Notes under the pieces: generated by a model
The model's database searches: none
The model's input: only the letters and a program-made list of their open reading frames with translations
Told to the model about the DNA's origin: nothing
Program-made: the position numbers and the translations under genes
Shown here: positions 1-10,935 of the stretch, piece by piece
How the letters are laid out: every line of letters starts with the position of its first letter
How positions within the stretch are numbered: position 1 is the stretch's first letter
Origin: Megamerina dolium
Taxonomy: Eukaryota > Arthropoda > Insecta > Diptera > Megamerinidae
Reading direction: 5' to 3'
DNA length: 64,000 nt
Assembly (NCBI GenBank): GCA_963854835.1
Contig: OY978528.1
Location: 9,332,242-9,396,241, forward strand

Positions 1-276
1 TATTTCATTTCACCGAAAAATTTTTATATGGCAGCACTTACAGCACTTGATGTCCATAGAGCTGAATCTTGCTCGTACTAATAAAAATCGTGATTCGGTT
101 TTGAATATTGAATACAATTACCGATTCTATACTGAGTACTGATTACTCTCATTTAAGATTCGGATACCGATTACTTTATGTATTGATTCTGCTCAATATT
201 ATTGATGCTACTGGTACTATTGCTATAAGTCCGAAATATTATAACTGCTAGAATACTCACTCATTCTATTTACATA

Positions 277-917
277 CGGGGCGGTCCCAGAACTACCCGA
301 CCTAACAAAGAAAACACAACAAATTTGGGAAAATAATCTCCTAATAATCTTCTTTTAGTTCTATACTCTTTCCCTAACGATATTCTATAGCTTCGGCACC
401 CATCTTGCACACAGCTTTTTCATCACCAAATTTTCGGTCAATATACGATAAATAGCACTTTTTGAAATGCCTGTAATTTCATCTAGGTCACGCACTTTCA
501 GCCGGTAATCATCCAATACCATTTTATGGATTTTCATAACCGTTTCTGGTGTTGCCACCTCAATTGGTCGACCACTACGGTGTTCGTCTTGGCAGCTCGT
601 ACGACCTCGTTTAAACTCTGCCACCCAAGGAGCAGACTTCCCCAGAGTACAATCTAGTTTGGCTTTAAAATTCGTGGGACTGAGACCTTTCAAATGTAAG
701 TATTGAACTATATAACGGTGACCAATTTTTTCCATGTTTACAAATTCACTGAGGTCGTTAACTTTCGATGACTCCAAAAAAAAAAATACTAAACAACGTG
801 ACGCCTTGAAACTTAAAATATATGCTTTATAATGTTGCCACTTTTCACCAAAGTAATTTTTTTCAAACTACTGCCGCCATCTATATGTCAGGACGGGTAG
901 TTCTGGGACCGCCCTCT
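277..917 (-). mobile_element. Internally deleted mariner element, family A copy 1
   Basis: The two ends are inverted repeats of the form CGAGGGCGGTCCCAGAACTA; the left end has lost one base. TA lies on both sides, as expected for the mariner target duplication. Inside is a minus-strand transposase remnant. The same ends occur at 34163 and 47888-48535, so this is a family. At 641 bp it is about half the usual mariner length (about 1.3 kb): the middle of the gene, including the catalytic core, is missing. Inference: a non-autonomous deletion derivative. Confidence 0.88.
385..777 (-). pseudogene. Mariner transposase, N-terminal part only
   Basis: The 130-residue frame carries the mariner DNA-binding half: a first helix-turn-helix around residues 15-45, the motif WVAEFKRGRTSCQDEHRSGR near 52-71 and a second helix-turn-helix around 85-120, ending in the conserved KLCARWVPKL. 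After that the sequence jumps to what should be the extreme C-terminus (a decayed IEYR..K..ELK stretch on the minus strand near 340-385). All three catalytic Asp residues are therefore absent. In an intact element it would bind the terminal repeats in the nucleus and cut and paste the element; this copy cannot catalyse. It could at most make a DNA-binding fragment, for which there is no evidence. Confidence 0.85.
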
Positions 918-1200
918 TATGCTTTACGGATGTTAAACAATTGTAAAGAATTGTATATTCTTTTGATTTTTTTTTGTCAATTATTTCTTTTATTTCATTT
1001 TAAAAGCTTTTTTTTCTTTTCTTTTTTTTGAGCAAATGATATGAGATTTGTAATTGAACTTGTCGGAAGATATCACTTCAAACAAAGAGAGAGTTTCCAT
1101 ATGATTTACATGAAGAAAATTGTGAAGTGATGTATTATACAATATTATAATTTCATATAAAATTGAAAACAATAAACAGATAAAGAAATATTAAAGTATA
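918..1200. other. AT-rich stretch, nothing recognised
   Basis: Low-complexity T-rich sequence (T runs near 968-1030). The open frames here have the composition of the repeats and no recognisable domain. Confidence 0.5.
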
Positions 1201-1204
1201 ATTG

Positions 1205-1385
1205 GAAATCTTAAGCTCTTGTTGTTGTTGTTGTTGTTGTTGTAGCAGCAAGAATATGGAAATGCTTTGTTTTGTTCCTGTACAAAGCATTTCCGTATTT
1301 TGCTCTGTTGAATGGACCTTGATCGACCACGTGGTCAAGTAGACCACCGGGACATACACACGTCCATTCATGAGAGTAAAGCTCT
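1205..1385. repeat. (GTT)n-linked hairpin repeat fragment
   Basis: A run of about eight GTT triplets ends in TAGCAGCA and is followed by a perfect 13-bp inverted repeat, GGAAATGCTTTGT (1258-1270) against ACAAAGCATTTCC (1281-1293). Downstream, the stretch around CGACCACGTGGTCAAG and AATGGACCTTGATCG is found again in the opposite orientation near 3721-3757. This suggests a short dispersed foldback or MITE-like family. A polyglutamine-like frame across the GTT run is only the microsatellite read in one frame. Confidence 0.5.
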
Positions 1386-1477
1386 TGTAAATGGGCATTG
1401 TATCACTTAATTTCAGATAATTAGATATGGACTAATTTTCACATGAGCTCATTCCAAATGGCACAACTACTTTGATT

Positions 1478-1652
1478 CAGTTTTTTTAAGCTTTTAAGAC
1501 AGCTTTCCAATTTCTTTCAGCTTTCAGTTTTTCCAAGCTTTCAAGACAGCTTTCCGATTTCTTTCCAGCTTTCAGTTTTATTAAGCTTTAAAGACAGCTT
1601 TCTAATTTCTTTCCAGCTTTCAGTTTTTCTAAGCTTTAAAGACAGCTTTTAA
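1478..1652. repeat. 47-48 bp minisatellite, about 3.5 copies
   Basis: The unit AAGACAGCTTTCC...AATTTCTTTC.AGCTTTCAG...AAGCTTT repeats at 47-48 bp with few differences; AGACAGCTTT marks each unit start (near 1498, 1545, 1592 and 1639). Confidence 0.8.
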
Positions 1653-3400
1653 GAAGCTTTTAGATGTTAAACTTTTACTATCGTAAGAATTGCGACTTTG
1701 TAATTTTTTTGTTTTACAAAAAGACGCCTTTGAAGACAGTACTAAAACCTAATAAATAATTTTTCGAAAAAAATGGCTAAGTCGAGAATACAAAATTATT
1801 ATTTCGTAATTAATAAATTTTACATGCACATATTTATGTCCACAAACTTGTTGATAATATAATTTCTTTGGCGCCAACGTAAAAAAAAGGATTATTTCTT
1901 ATCGAGTTTTAGTACTTTCTTTCAAAGGCGGCACACAATTTCTTACATAATATTTTATTAGAGATAATTAAAATAAATAAAAAAAAACAAACGTTCCAGT
2001 ATTAAATCTATCATTAATAGTAGCAATAACAACAAAAACAGTTTTATGTATTCATATAAATAAATACATATTTAATGGTTAAGTAAAGCATTTTAAATGT
2101 CAAGAACCTCATTAGCTAGAAGAAAAAAAACAACACAACAACAACAATATATATAATCAATGGCTATTATTATTCTAATGTCAACAAAAAAAATTTACAA
2201 AAAAAAAAAAAAAGAGTTAGTGTCAATGAACAATAAGAATTACATGAAGTTTGTAATGATAATGGCTAAAATCAAATAATAATAACAAAAACGATTAACA
2301 AATAGTAATTACTACATATAAATTTACAATCATAATTACATATAAGACAATTTCTAGAAGCTTTAATTGCGGTTATCATTAAAGTATTATTAGCATTAGA
2401 CAAACAAGCACGTCTCAGACGAAGACGATGACTCTGACGGCGACAACAAACTCTTTAGAATCACAATATGTAATAATGATGTGAAAATGTCGCTACATTA
2501 AGGAAATACATATAATTAGGTGTTTCACAAGGTATTTTCGAATGTCATAATATCATATTTGTTGTAAAAATTTGTCAATACTTTAAAAAAGTATTGATCG
2601 CTTTGATACAAAAATGATAATTTGCTATATTTCTGACTTTCTTATATTAAATTCAAAACGAATTAATTGCCATTTCATCCATTTCACGGAAAGAGACAAT
2701 TTTTGTTTGTATACAATCAATACCCAACAGTCAACAATCAACAGCTTCTTGCCTGTGTTTAACATACCAGTAGCTTAACTAATCAAAACACTAATAAATG
2801 CCATTTGATATATTTTAAGATATGATAATATACCAATATTATATTGCACAATAATCATTATTAAGAGATTTGAGCATAACAACTATACCGTTAATTATTT
2901 ATTCGCTAAACAAGCGAAAAAAAAAAAAACAGTATTCCAAACGACTCTTTAATTGTTCTCATACTTTCCCTATCAATGTCGTTTCGATGCTTTCTTTGGA
3001 ATTTTTATTATAATCGAGCTATTTTATTTCTTAATGAGATTGCTTCTTCATTTTATTGTGCTTTTATTTTCATTTCTATTCATATTATTAACGTCAAAAT
3101 GCTGGAATGATAAAGTCTTGAGTAGAAGTTCTGGATAATTTCTCCGAAGCTTTCAATCGAAGTTTTTATAACTAGTTTTATGACTAGTCAAGTTCTTGCT
3201 TTCATTTGTAACACCTGTCAAGAGAAATGACAGATTTGAAAAAAATATTACTGATCAGATTCACGATCTGTGTCAATTTAACCATGACCGTAGGACTGTG
3301 TATCCATTTCTTAGCATGATATGGGGTAATTGTGAAATGATCGAGCTGAAAATTGACATGTACTATTATTTTTTTTACCAATAAATAGATACTTTTTAGT
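1653..3400. other. AT-rich non-coding sequence
   Basis: Only A/T runs and CAA-type simple sequence are seen. One richer patch at 2402-2460, with GACGAAGACGATGACTCTGA, has no convincing frame or splice sites. Probably intronic. Confidence 0.5.
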
Positions 3401-3725
3401 AAATGGGCAAAATTGAATAAAAACCACGCCTATCTTCCATACAAAAATATGTTGTCGAATGTCGATGAATGTTTTTCAACATTTTAAGGTCAAAAATAGA
3501 CAGCTTTCAGAGTAAAACTTAGCGCATAAAGGTATTTCTACCACAAAATTGATATATTAAAAAAGGGGCGTAATTGAGTAAAAGACATGCCCACCTCCCA
3601 TAGCAAATTATGTTGTCAAATCACGGTTTTTATATTTTTCACGTGAAAATTTAAATTTATTAAACGAAAACTCAGCATATAAAAATCTGGCTTCTCAAGA
3701 ATGGATGAGTCTACGTTCCGGAAGC
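3400..3725 (+). repeat. 150-bp repeat family, two degenerate units
   Basis: Two units carry the family box CCACGCC-TATC-TTCCATAC-AAAA, near 3423 and, degenerate, near 3582. Each is preceded by a GGGCRAAATTGA-like stretch and followed by AAAGCT-like and AAACT-like blocks. The same box is found at 16.8-17.2, 19.1-19.9, 25.5-26.9, 52.3-53.8 and 63.8 kb. Confidence 0.65.
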
Positions 3726-3763
3726 ACTCGACCACGTGATAGACCAAGGTCCATTCACTTCAT

Positions 3764-4150
3764 TAGGTTAGGTTAGGTTAGGTTAGGTTATGTGGCTGCC
3801 CTCTCTCTGAGAGAACACACTTAGGCCAGAAAGGCCCATTGTGATACCATCGAGCTTCCCTTCCAATACTGTTGTGCATGTTAAATTTGGACAGCATTAA
3901 AAGGGACCTATTTATATTAGCCAGTTCCGAGCGGCAGAACCCCTGTGACATCACTTTATCTTAGTTTTGCCACAGAGCTCTTTTTAAGAAGCATTTTCGG
4001 CAAATTGTTTCTCTCGGAAAAATTCCCAATTCTTGCCGACAGATGGGTATCGTTCGAAAGAAAAATCTCTTCGATATTAAATTTTGTTATGCCTCCTGCC
4101 GGTAATTGAACCCACGACCTACAGATCAAAAGGCCAACGCACCAGCCACT
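3764..4150 (-). mobile_element. tRNA-derived SINE copy 1, with (TTAGG)n-type tail
   Basis: Read on the minus strand, the head carries a tRNA-like A box around 4140-4155 and a B box GGGTTCAATTACC (complement of 4101-4113). A body of about 300 bp follows, with shared blocks AAATCTCTTCGATATTAA, GTTCTGCCGCTCGG and GGGCCTTTCTGGCC on one strand or the other. The tail is five AACCT units (TTAGG on the + strand, 3764-3790). The same body is found at 14.6, 29.7 and 58.3 kb. It makes no protein; an RNA polymerase III promoter is expected from the boxes, but the A box here is decayed. Confidence 0.85.
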
Positions 4151-4154
4151 AATA

Positions 4155-4975
4155 AAAAGAGAAATATTCGACATGCTCAAAATCGCATGATAGCCACGCC
4201 TACCTACAATACAATACAGAAAACTATGTTTTCGAGTATATTTAGAATCGTGCAACTTACTGAAAGATGGATCATATATCAAAATTATTGAATTTTCTTC
4301 TACACATTAATAAAGGAGATTGGAAAGTTACTCTAGAAATACGTCATGACTTTTCCGACAAACTAAGACAACCAACAATCAAGGTTAAAAAAATACTTAA
4401 ATGTATTTCTAAGAAGAATCTATAATAATTAAGATAAAAATTTACATATTATAAGGTAATTGTCCAATAAGAAAATTTTTATTCAAAATTAATTCAAAAT
4501 TCAAAAATTTTATCGACTTTGAAAATAGCAAAAAGTTAGTTAGAAATTCGAATTCGTATGAAAAAATCGATTTTATTTTTTTTTTTTCTTGAAATGTTCT
4601 ATGAGGTGTAGTATGTATCTATAGTCCGCCAGAAACATTTAAACGAGGTAACGAGAGACGATTTTTTTAAAAATTTCTCGAAACGACATTTTGTAAACTG
4701 GTGGGACATATCACGCTTGCAGTTTTCAACCGATTTTGATGAAACCTTGCAAAATTATCGAGAATTTAATTCTGCTTCGAAATACTGGATGGGATTTTTG
4801 ATAGTTTATAATTTAGATTATTAAAGCATGATTTTAAGGCAAATTTTACAGGTAAAAAATTAACAATTTTTTTCTAAATAGCCACCATTTTCGTAAAAAT
4901 TAACTTTTCAAAAAACGGCTTCAGTATTTCAGTGCGAAATTATATGGAGAATAACCTGCCTATCTAACTTTTGTT
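4155..4975. other. AT-rich stretch with one isolated 150-bp-type box
   Basis: A GCCACGCCTACCTACAATAC box at 4194-4213 resembles the 150-bp family. The rest, including 4610-4970 with CTGGTGGGACATATCACGC, is AT-rich and I do not recognise it. Confidence 0.4.
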
Positions 4976-5085
4976 ACAGATTCACTTGCCAAGGGTCCAG
5001 ATGTCCCACCGATGGGGAAAACCGAGCTGGAGGGGGGCTACGCGACCTGGTGCAGCGTGTACAGGGAGCCCGAGATCCAAGCAAA
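4976..5085 (+). other. GC-rich island followed by an A run; origin unknown
   Basis: About 105 bp of clearly GC-rich sequence begins right after a TTTTGTTACAG that looks like a 3' splice site and ends in an A run (5079-5093). All three + frames are open across it, so no frame can be preferred and codon evidence is absent. No 5' splice site follows. Options are a 5'-truncated retroposed cDNA with its poly(A), a piece of an unrecognised transposon, or an exon fragment. I do not recognise any protein family. Confidence 0.35.
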
Positions 5086-5089
5086 AAAA

Positions 5090-6616
5090 AAAAATTGACA
5101 TTTATTGTAAAAAAGATAACTAATAAAATCATATAAAATATTTTATCATTGCAAGTTTTTTAATGCTGAAAAAAAATTCCGAAAATACTTTATTTTCCGA
5201 CAGCTCAAGGTGGTGTTCCCCCTTAATGCCAGGTATGTTTACATTTTGTGTTTTTTTTTTTTTTGCAACCCTTAATTATCATATAAATTGTGAGAAAATA
5301 ATTTGCTTGAGCCATTTTTAATTATAAATCAAAAATGCTTCATTTTTTTTTTTTTTGTTACTTTTTCATTCAAAATTCCTTAGAAATGTCAACCCACTAA
5401 ATATGCTCAAAAAAATAATGTGTAAATAATGAATAATGAATTTTTTTTTTGGAGAGAAACAACAACAAAAATTAATTATAATATTTAAACTAGTTTCAAC
5501 AGTGCTATGGGCATTTCTTCTATTTTTTTTTCTTCAAATTATTCAAATGATTTTTTTTTTTACCTTCTTGTCGGCTTTTGTGCGCTTAGCCAAGCATACA
5601 ATTCAGTACAATTAGATTCAACTTAAATTAGAGTAATGAAACAACAACAACAACAGAAAAAAAACAACTCTAATCTAGAATAATTTGTGATATGAAGTGA
5701 TGGCGAGCTGCTATTGTATATACTTGAGGTAGCAATACAACAGAGTATCAAGTATGAAACCAAAAAAAAAAAAATAAAAATAATAAAGACAAATAATCAT
5801 AGTAATCAAGAAGTAAGCAAGGAGAACAACAACAATATTATAAACAAGCGTTTCTTGTATAACCAACAGTTCAATGAATGAATGAATGAATGAATGAATG
5901 AATAAATGAATGAATCCTATTGTATAGTTAAGCTATATGCAATTAAGTATTAAATAACAAAATGCTTAAAGTACATATGTACGTACTACAAAGTGTGCAT
6001 ATCTTATGATTATAACTGGTATAAAATGAATATTCCCTGTACACTGAATATATACGAGTACTCATAGATAGAGAGTGTGAGTACGCATGCATATCAAAAT
6101 CGCAATATACTTTTGAATTTGAAGAATAAAATAATTTTCCACTTTGTTGAACATTCAAGAACATGAAAATTGAAAAAAAAAAAAAAATTATTTTACATAT
6201 ATTTTCCGCTTAAATATTGTAACTATTGAATAAAAAAAAATTAATTTGAATTGAAAATTTCTTTTAGAATAAATATTTTTTCAGACTACATAAAGAAACA
6301 AGAAGAAGCAATAGAACAACAGGTAATTGGTAAAGCTAAAACACCACTATCATATAATTAGAAAAAAAAAAAACCATTAAATAGACTACAAATATATTAT
6401 ATGTTGAATCTTTAATTGCAATTCGTCGCATCATTATTTGCTGAATCACGTTCCACAAGAAAAATGTAACGGTTTAAAACAATCGTGAGTTATGGTAATG
6501 ACAACCGAAATGATGTACTTAAAAACCACTACTAAAGCAACTACTTTGGAAACGAAAGGAAGCAAATAAAGACTAAATTTTACATCTAAAAATTACGGTA
6601 TACTGGATTAGTGTCT
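5090..6616. other. AT-rich sequence with (GAAT)n microsatellite
   Basis: Long T and A runs, CAA clusters, and a tetranucleotide tract of about ten GAAT units at 5872-5915. No supported gene. Confidence 0.6.
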
Positions 6617-7563
6617 AATGAATTAATGGCGACATTTTTTTTTATGTAACCGAAAATATTTGAAATTTTTGAGATTTTGCAATAATGTCGAAATTGTGAT
6701 TTTGACAATATTTCATTTCGACATTATTTCAAAAATGTTTGCATCAATGTCGAAATTGTAATTTTCGCAACATTTCATTGCGACATTATTTCAAAAATGT
6801 TTGCATCAAAGTCGAAATTGTAATTTTTGCAACATTTCATTTCGACATTATTTCAAAAATGTTTGCATCAATGTCGAAATTGTAATTTTCGCAACATTTC
6901 ATTTCGACATTATTTCAAAAATGTTTGCATCAATGTCGAAATTGTAATTTCCGCAACATTTCATTTCGACATTATTTCAAAAATGTTTGCATCAATGTCG
7001 AAATTGTAATTTTCGCAACATTTCATTTCGACATTATTTCAAAAATGTTTGCATCAATGTCGAAATTGTAATTTTTGCAACATTTCATTTCGACATTATT
7101 TCAAAAATGTTTGCATCAATGTCGAAATTGTAATTTTCGCAACATTTCATTTCGACATTATTTCAAAAATGTTTGCATCAATGTCGTAATTGTAATTTTC
7201 GCAACATTTCATTTCGATATTATTTCAAAAATGTTTGCATCAATGTCGAAATTGTAATTTTCGCAACATTTCATTTCGATATTATTTCAAAAATGTTTGC
7301 ATCAATGTCGAAATTGTAATTTTCGCAACATTTCATTTCGACATTATTTCAAAAATGTTTGCATCAATGTCGTAATTGTAATTTTCGCAACATTTCATTT
7401 CGATATTATTTCAAAAATGTTTGCATCAATGTCGAAATTGTAATTTTCGCAACATTTCATTTCGACATTATTTCAAAAATGTTTGCAATAATGTCGAAAA
7501 AATATAAATTCATACATTTTTGTTTCGAAATTATTGCTAAACAGTTTCGATATTAATTCAATG
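6617..7563. mobile_element. Hairpin-minisatellite element 1 (13 x 62 bp)
   Basis: Thirteen copies of a 62-bp unit occupy about 6680-7497, with GTTTGCATCAATGTCG recurring every 62 bp from 6738. Every unit contains a perfect 11-bp inverted repeat, AATGTCGAAAT / ATTTCGACATT, with a 20-nt loop. The outer ends are inverted: AATGAATTAATGGCGAC at 6617-6633 and the complement of ATTGAATTAATATCGA at the right end. The related region 54692-55927 has the same end motif and the same core GAAATAATGTCGAAA. Frames across the array (MQHFIST...) are just the 62-bp unit, which is not a multiple of three, read around. No transposase is present; I infer a non-autonomous foldback-like element. Confidence 0.6.
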
Positions 7564-8058
7564 CACAGTATTTATATTAAAATCAACCCCAAAAACAACA
7601 ATGATTTCACGCTGCATGGCAAAGCAATCGAACAGGTTGAAGATTTTATCTACCTTGGTAGTGTAATATCTGCAAAAAGGAAACTATTTAAGTCAAAACT
7701 CATCTCAGTATTGCTCCATGGATGTGAGACTTCAAAGTTTCATCAACAGATGTCTGCGACGTATTTTCAAGATGTGGACTTATATGAAAAATACATATAA
7801 ATTGCAACCAATGGCCAATTACATAAAACTACGAAAATGGCGATCGCTAGGTCACACACATTGCGAAAGGACGCCACGGAGATTTGTCGAAAAGCTCTTG
7901 ATTGGAACCCTCAAGGCAGCCGTATGAGGGGACGTCCTAAAAACACATGGAGAAGAACATTGCAAAAAAAAAAATCGAGGAGTCCGGAAAAACGTGGAAC
8001 GAGCTAAAGATTTTAGAGAAAAACAGAACCACTTTGCTTGGACTTTTCATTAAGAATT
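7564..8058 (+). pseudogene. RTE-like non-LTR retrotransposon, 3' fragment
   Basis: The first frame reads NPKNNNDFTLHGKAIEQ..DFIYLGSVISA, directly comparable to NSKNDTNFSLCGRDIEQ..DFTYLGSIISA in the copy at 39.1 kb. A second frame gives LQSFINRCLRRIFKMW, and a third the C-terminal block LDWNPQGSRMRGRPKNTWRR and NELKILEKNRTT. These are the post-palm segments of a reverse transcriptase. At least two frameshifts and an internal deletion break it. It begins exactly where the hairpin-minisatellite element ends. Confidence 0.8.
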
Positions 8059-8084
8059 GCTGTGTGTCTGTATTACATATGGAC

Positions 8085-8200
8085 AGAATTGCGGCAGAGC
8101 TCTTGTGATATTATTTTTTTTGGGCTTTGTGATGAAACTTTTTTCTGTTTTTTTTTTTTTCATAAAAATATTTTTAACTGCCTCAAAGAATTGCCAATCA
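8085..8200 (-). mobile_element. SINE body fragment, minus orientation
   Basis: GCGGCAGAGCTCTTGTGATAT, GGGCTTTGTGATGAA and AGAATTGCCAATCACTTGG match, in order, the body of the SINE copy at 29.7-30.0 kb. Head and tail are missing. It abuts a + strand copy. Confidence 0.6.
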
Positions 8201-8204
8201 CTTG

Positions 8205-8435
8205 GTATGTGCCATAGCTCGGTTGATTAGATCGTGAGTTCAAACCTCGGCCGAGAGAAATTTAATAGCAAAAAAGGATATATCCCTTGAAAGAATTTAC
8301 AATAAAAAAAAGCTTTTAAAAGAGCTTTCTGAACAAGTGTTGAAAAAAAGTGATGCCAGAAAAGTTCTATCGTTCGGAATAGGTCAATATAAATAGGTGC
8401 CTTTAAATAAACTAGAAAAGAAGCTCGTGCAAAGT
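8205..8435 (+). mobile_element. tRNA-derived SINE copy, truncated
   Basis: A degenerate A box (CCATAGCTCGGTTGA) and B box (GTGAGTTCAAACCTCGG) are followed by body blocks ending in TATCGTTCGGAATAGG and TAGGTGCCTTTAAA. The tail is lost. It is arranged head to head with the minus fragment at 8085-8200. Confidence 0.6.
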
Positions 8436-9942
8436 GTTTACCTTCAGTTTTTTTTTTTCCTATAACAAAAAATATAGCTTACTTGCAATTCTGTTTGTAC
8501 TTAATTTGTGCAATTTTATAAACAACATACATTTCACCGGCTATAATAATGCTAATTTGATTTGATTACACTTTCACACAATGTAGTATTTGTGATTTCA
8601 AAAATCAAATTTATCACTCATGGTGAAATTTCTAGCAATAAAAATGCATAATCTGCCGCCTCTCATATTGTTTTAAGTAGATTTGCATTGAATACAATTT
8701 CTTACTATCTATCATATTAAGCCTCATATGATGCATCCGTAAATGTATTAATTTGAAGATTGTTTCATCACTCTCAATAATGCTTTGATATGCATTAGAG
8801 TATTGCACGAATGTGCCTTTTTTGGCTTGTTCAATAACATTCGTATATTTTTATAAATAAAGTAAATAAATAGGAATACTTGTTTTCGAATATTCGAAAT
8901 ATATTTAGATGAACCGATTTTTGTATATAATACAATTAGAGAGGACATTACCAAATCCACGATGACAGTATTAATATCAAATCAAGAATGCTTGTTGTGC
9001 TGCACTCTAATATGCATGTGTGTATACAATAATTTTCATAAAAAATGTCTTATGATGAATTTTTTTCCTTTCACATGTATACAAACAAGTACAATACTTT
9101 GTGAAATGAAAGCAAATTCTTTTGTATTCATATTTTTGTTTTTAAATTATCAATTTTGTATTTTTATATACATATACTACAAAATTGTTGCTTTTGTTAT
9201 TATTATATGATGTGTATGTGTATTAATTATTGCATTTTCTGAATATAATTTTATTGTGTTGTTTTTTTTTTTATTGAATTAAAAATAAGAAAACAAAAAA
9301 TTCAAATTGAAATAAAGATTTTTAAAAATATTTTTAAAAGAGAAATTGATGAAAATTTTTTTTAAGAAAAAATATGAAAACTTTGTGAAAGCAATTGGAT
9401 ATTAAATACGCAATTTCTGAACAAAAAAAATATTAATAAAAAAAATATAAAAATAAAACATCAATTTGACATAGATAATCGGAAAAAAAGCATATAGTAT
9501 TTTTGATTATTATACCTAATTATTATAAATTGCTAGAATTCGATTCAAAAAATTTTTAATTTCTGGGTAATCAGGAAAGTGCTCAGTATTCAATATCGAT
9601 CCATTGTATCATCATAATTGCGTTCAGCATGAAATTCAGATATTGTGACGTCATCAGATCTTTGTGAATCATTCAATTTTAATAAGTAAAAATAAATTAA
9701 ATACAACAAAAATATTCTTCATTTTCGTTTTCAATGTTTAGAACTTTAAAAAAATATATACTAGATATACACAAGTAAAAAATAAAATTCAAATTTTATA
9801 ATTTCCATTTATAAATGTTTATTTATTTACTAATTACAGATCATTCACTATTGTTTGTTGTTTACTTGAACTTAGTCTATAATCTTATCTATTAGAGCAA
9901 TTTAAAAATGTATAGAGTAGATAGTACACAAATATATTCAGA
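8436..9942. other. AT-rich non-coding sequence
   Basis: Only A/T-rich low-complexity sequence; the open frames are hydrophobic or Phe/Ile-rich by composition. No splice-supported exon found. Confidence 0.5.
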
Positions 9943-10440
9943 CAGGGTGATTTTTTTCCCCCACTTTCTATTTGGCAACACTGTTTTTGGCAGCTCAGCT
10001 GTTTTCGTGTAACATGTTACTGTCGAACATGTTCAGTTTGGTCTATAATTTAACCATGAAATCACTTACAAACGAACATTCATTCATTCATTTTATGGTC
10101 AGTTTGGGCGACCTTCTGAGGTGGCTATTCGGAACCTTGTGACTAAATTTCGCATCAAATTTACATTATGGGACATTAAACCACCAACACGCATACGTAG
10201 AGTGCGGACAGAGGAAAATATCGCAGCTGTATACGACAGTGAGATACCGGCCGATATGTTGGAGAGAGTATGCCAAAATTGGAACCAGCGTATGAACCAT
10301 TTGAGGCGCAGCCGTGGTCAACATTTACATGAAATCTTCTTAAATCTTCTTCGACTCAAATTAAGATTTCATACATTTCTCTAAATTTGATGTATTTCTT
10401 TTTTCAAATCAAATCCGAAGGTTCTTAAAAAATCACCCTG
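9943..10440 (+). mobile_element. Internally deleted mariner element, rosa-like
   Basis: The ends CAGGGTGATTTTTTT (9943) and AAAAAATCACCCTG (to 10440) are inverted. TA follows on the right; GA on the left is a decayed TA. At 498 bp it holds only the two ends of a transposase gene. Confidence 0.85.
10093..10384 (+). pseudogene. Mariner transposase, N- and C-terminal ends fused in frame
   Basis: The frame reads through a linker block (FGRPSEVAIRNLVTKF, then RRVRTEENIAAV) straight into the C-terminal block EIPADMLERVCQNW..RM.HLRRSRGQHLHEI. This is the layout of the rosa-type (DD41D) mariners, from which roughly 200 residues with all catalytic Asp residues are missing. The deletion kept the frame (join near residue 38 of the frame starting at 10121). 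The first helix-turn-helix and a proper start are also absent. No function is expected. Confidence 0.8.
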
Positions 10441-10930
10441 TATATGTGTGTGCGCGAAATTATAAAAAATTTGCTTTTGATTAAAAATGACCAAAATTAT
10501 ATTGTTGCTAATGTATAATATAATTTTTGAAGATTTATAAATATATATTGGTATTTCATGATTGTCCGTCAAAATGTGAATTTAGTCGGCATTATTAATG
10601 AAAAGAATGAATAAAGCCGATTTTTAAAGAAATTCTTATTTTTTTTTTACAACCAAATCAAACAACAAACAAACAAATCAGTCAATGCTGATTATTCTTC
10701 TTTGCTAAAATGCCACTCAGTGATAGCGCAGTCTCAAAAACTATTAATTTTTAACCGACTTCGAAAAAAAAGGAGGAGTTGACTTTTTTCTCAATATTGT
10801 TTTTTTTTTTTTTTTTTTTAAAATTAAATAATTCTGAAAACCAAAAGAATAAATTTAATTGAGAATATTTAGATTTTACTGAATCAATAAAATTGTATAA
10901 ATTCTTGAAATTGTTTTGCTGGAACAAACA
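10441..10930. other. AT-rich stretch
   Basis: Simple A/T-rich sequence. TTTAGTCGGCATTATTAATG at 10574-10594 resembles the right end of the hairpin-minisatellite elements and may be a solo end. Confidence 0.35.
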
Positions 10931-10935
10931 GCAAA

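Noticed and set aside
1153..1398. Polyglutamine protein on the minus strand
   Set aside because: The Gln run is a GTT microsatellite; the flanks lie in a dispersed repeat.
2402..2460. GC-richer patch as a last nuf exon
   Set aside because: No frame resembles the coiled coil, stops occur, and no splice site flanks it.
3764..3790. TTAGG repeats as interstitial telomere sequence
   Set aside because: They are placed exactly at the SINE end in two copies, and flies do not use TTAGG telomeres.
6680..7497. Regular 62-bp repeats as a CRISPR array
   Set aside because: No unique spacers: the whole unit repeats. Host is eukaryotic and no cas genes are present.
6827..7556. Repeated 60-codon frames in the 62-bp array as a protein-coding gene family
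   Set aside because: The unit is not a multiple of three, and the frames are identical readings of the repeat.
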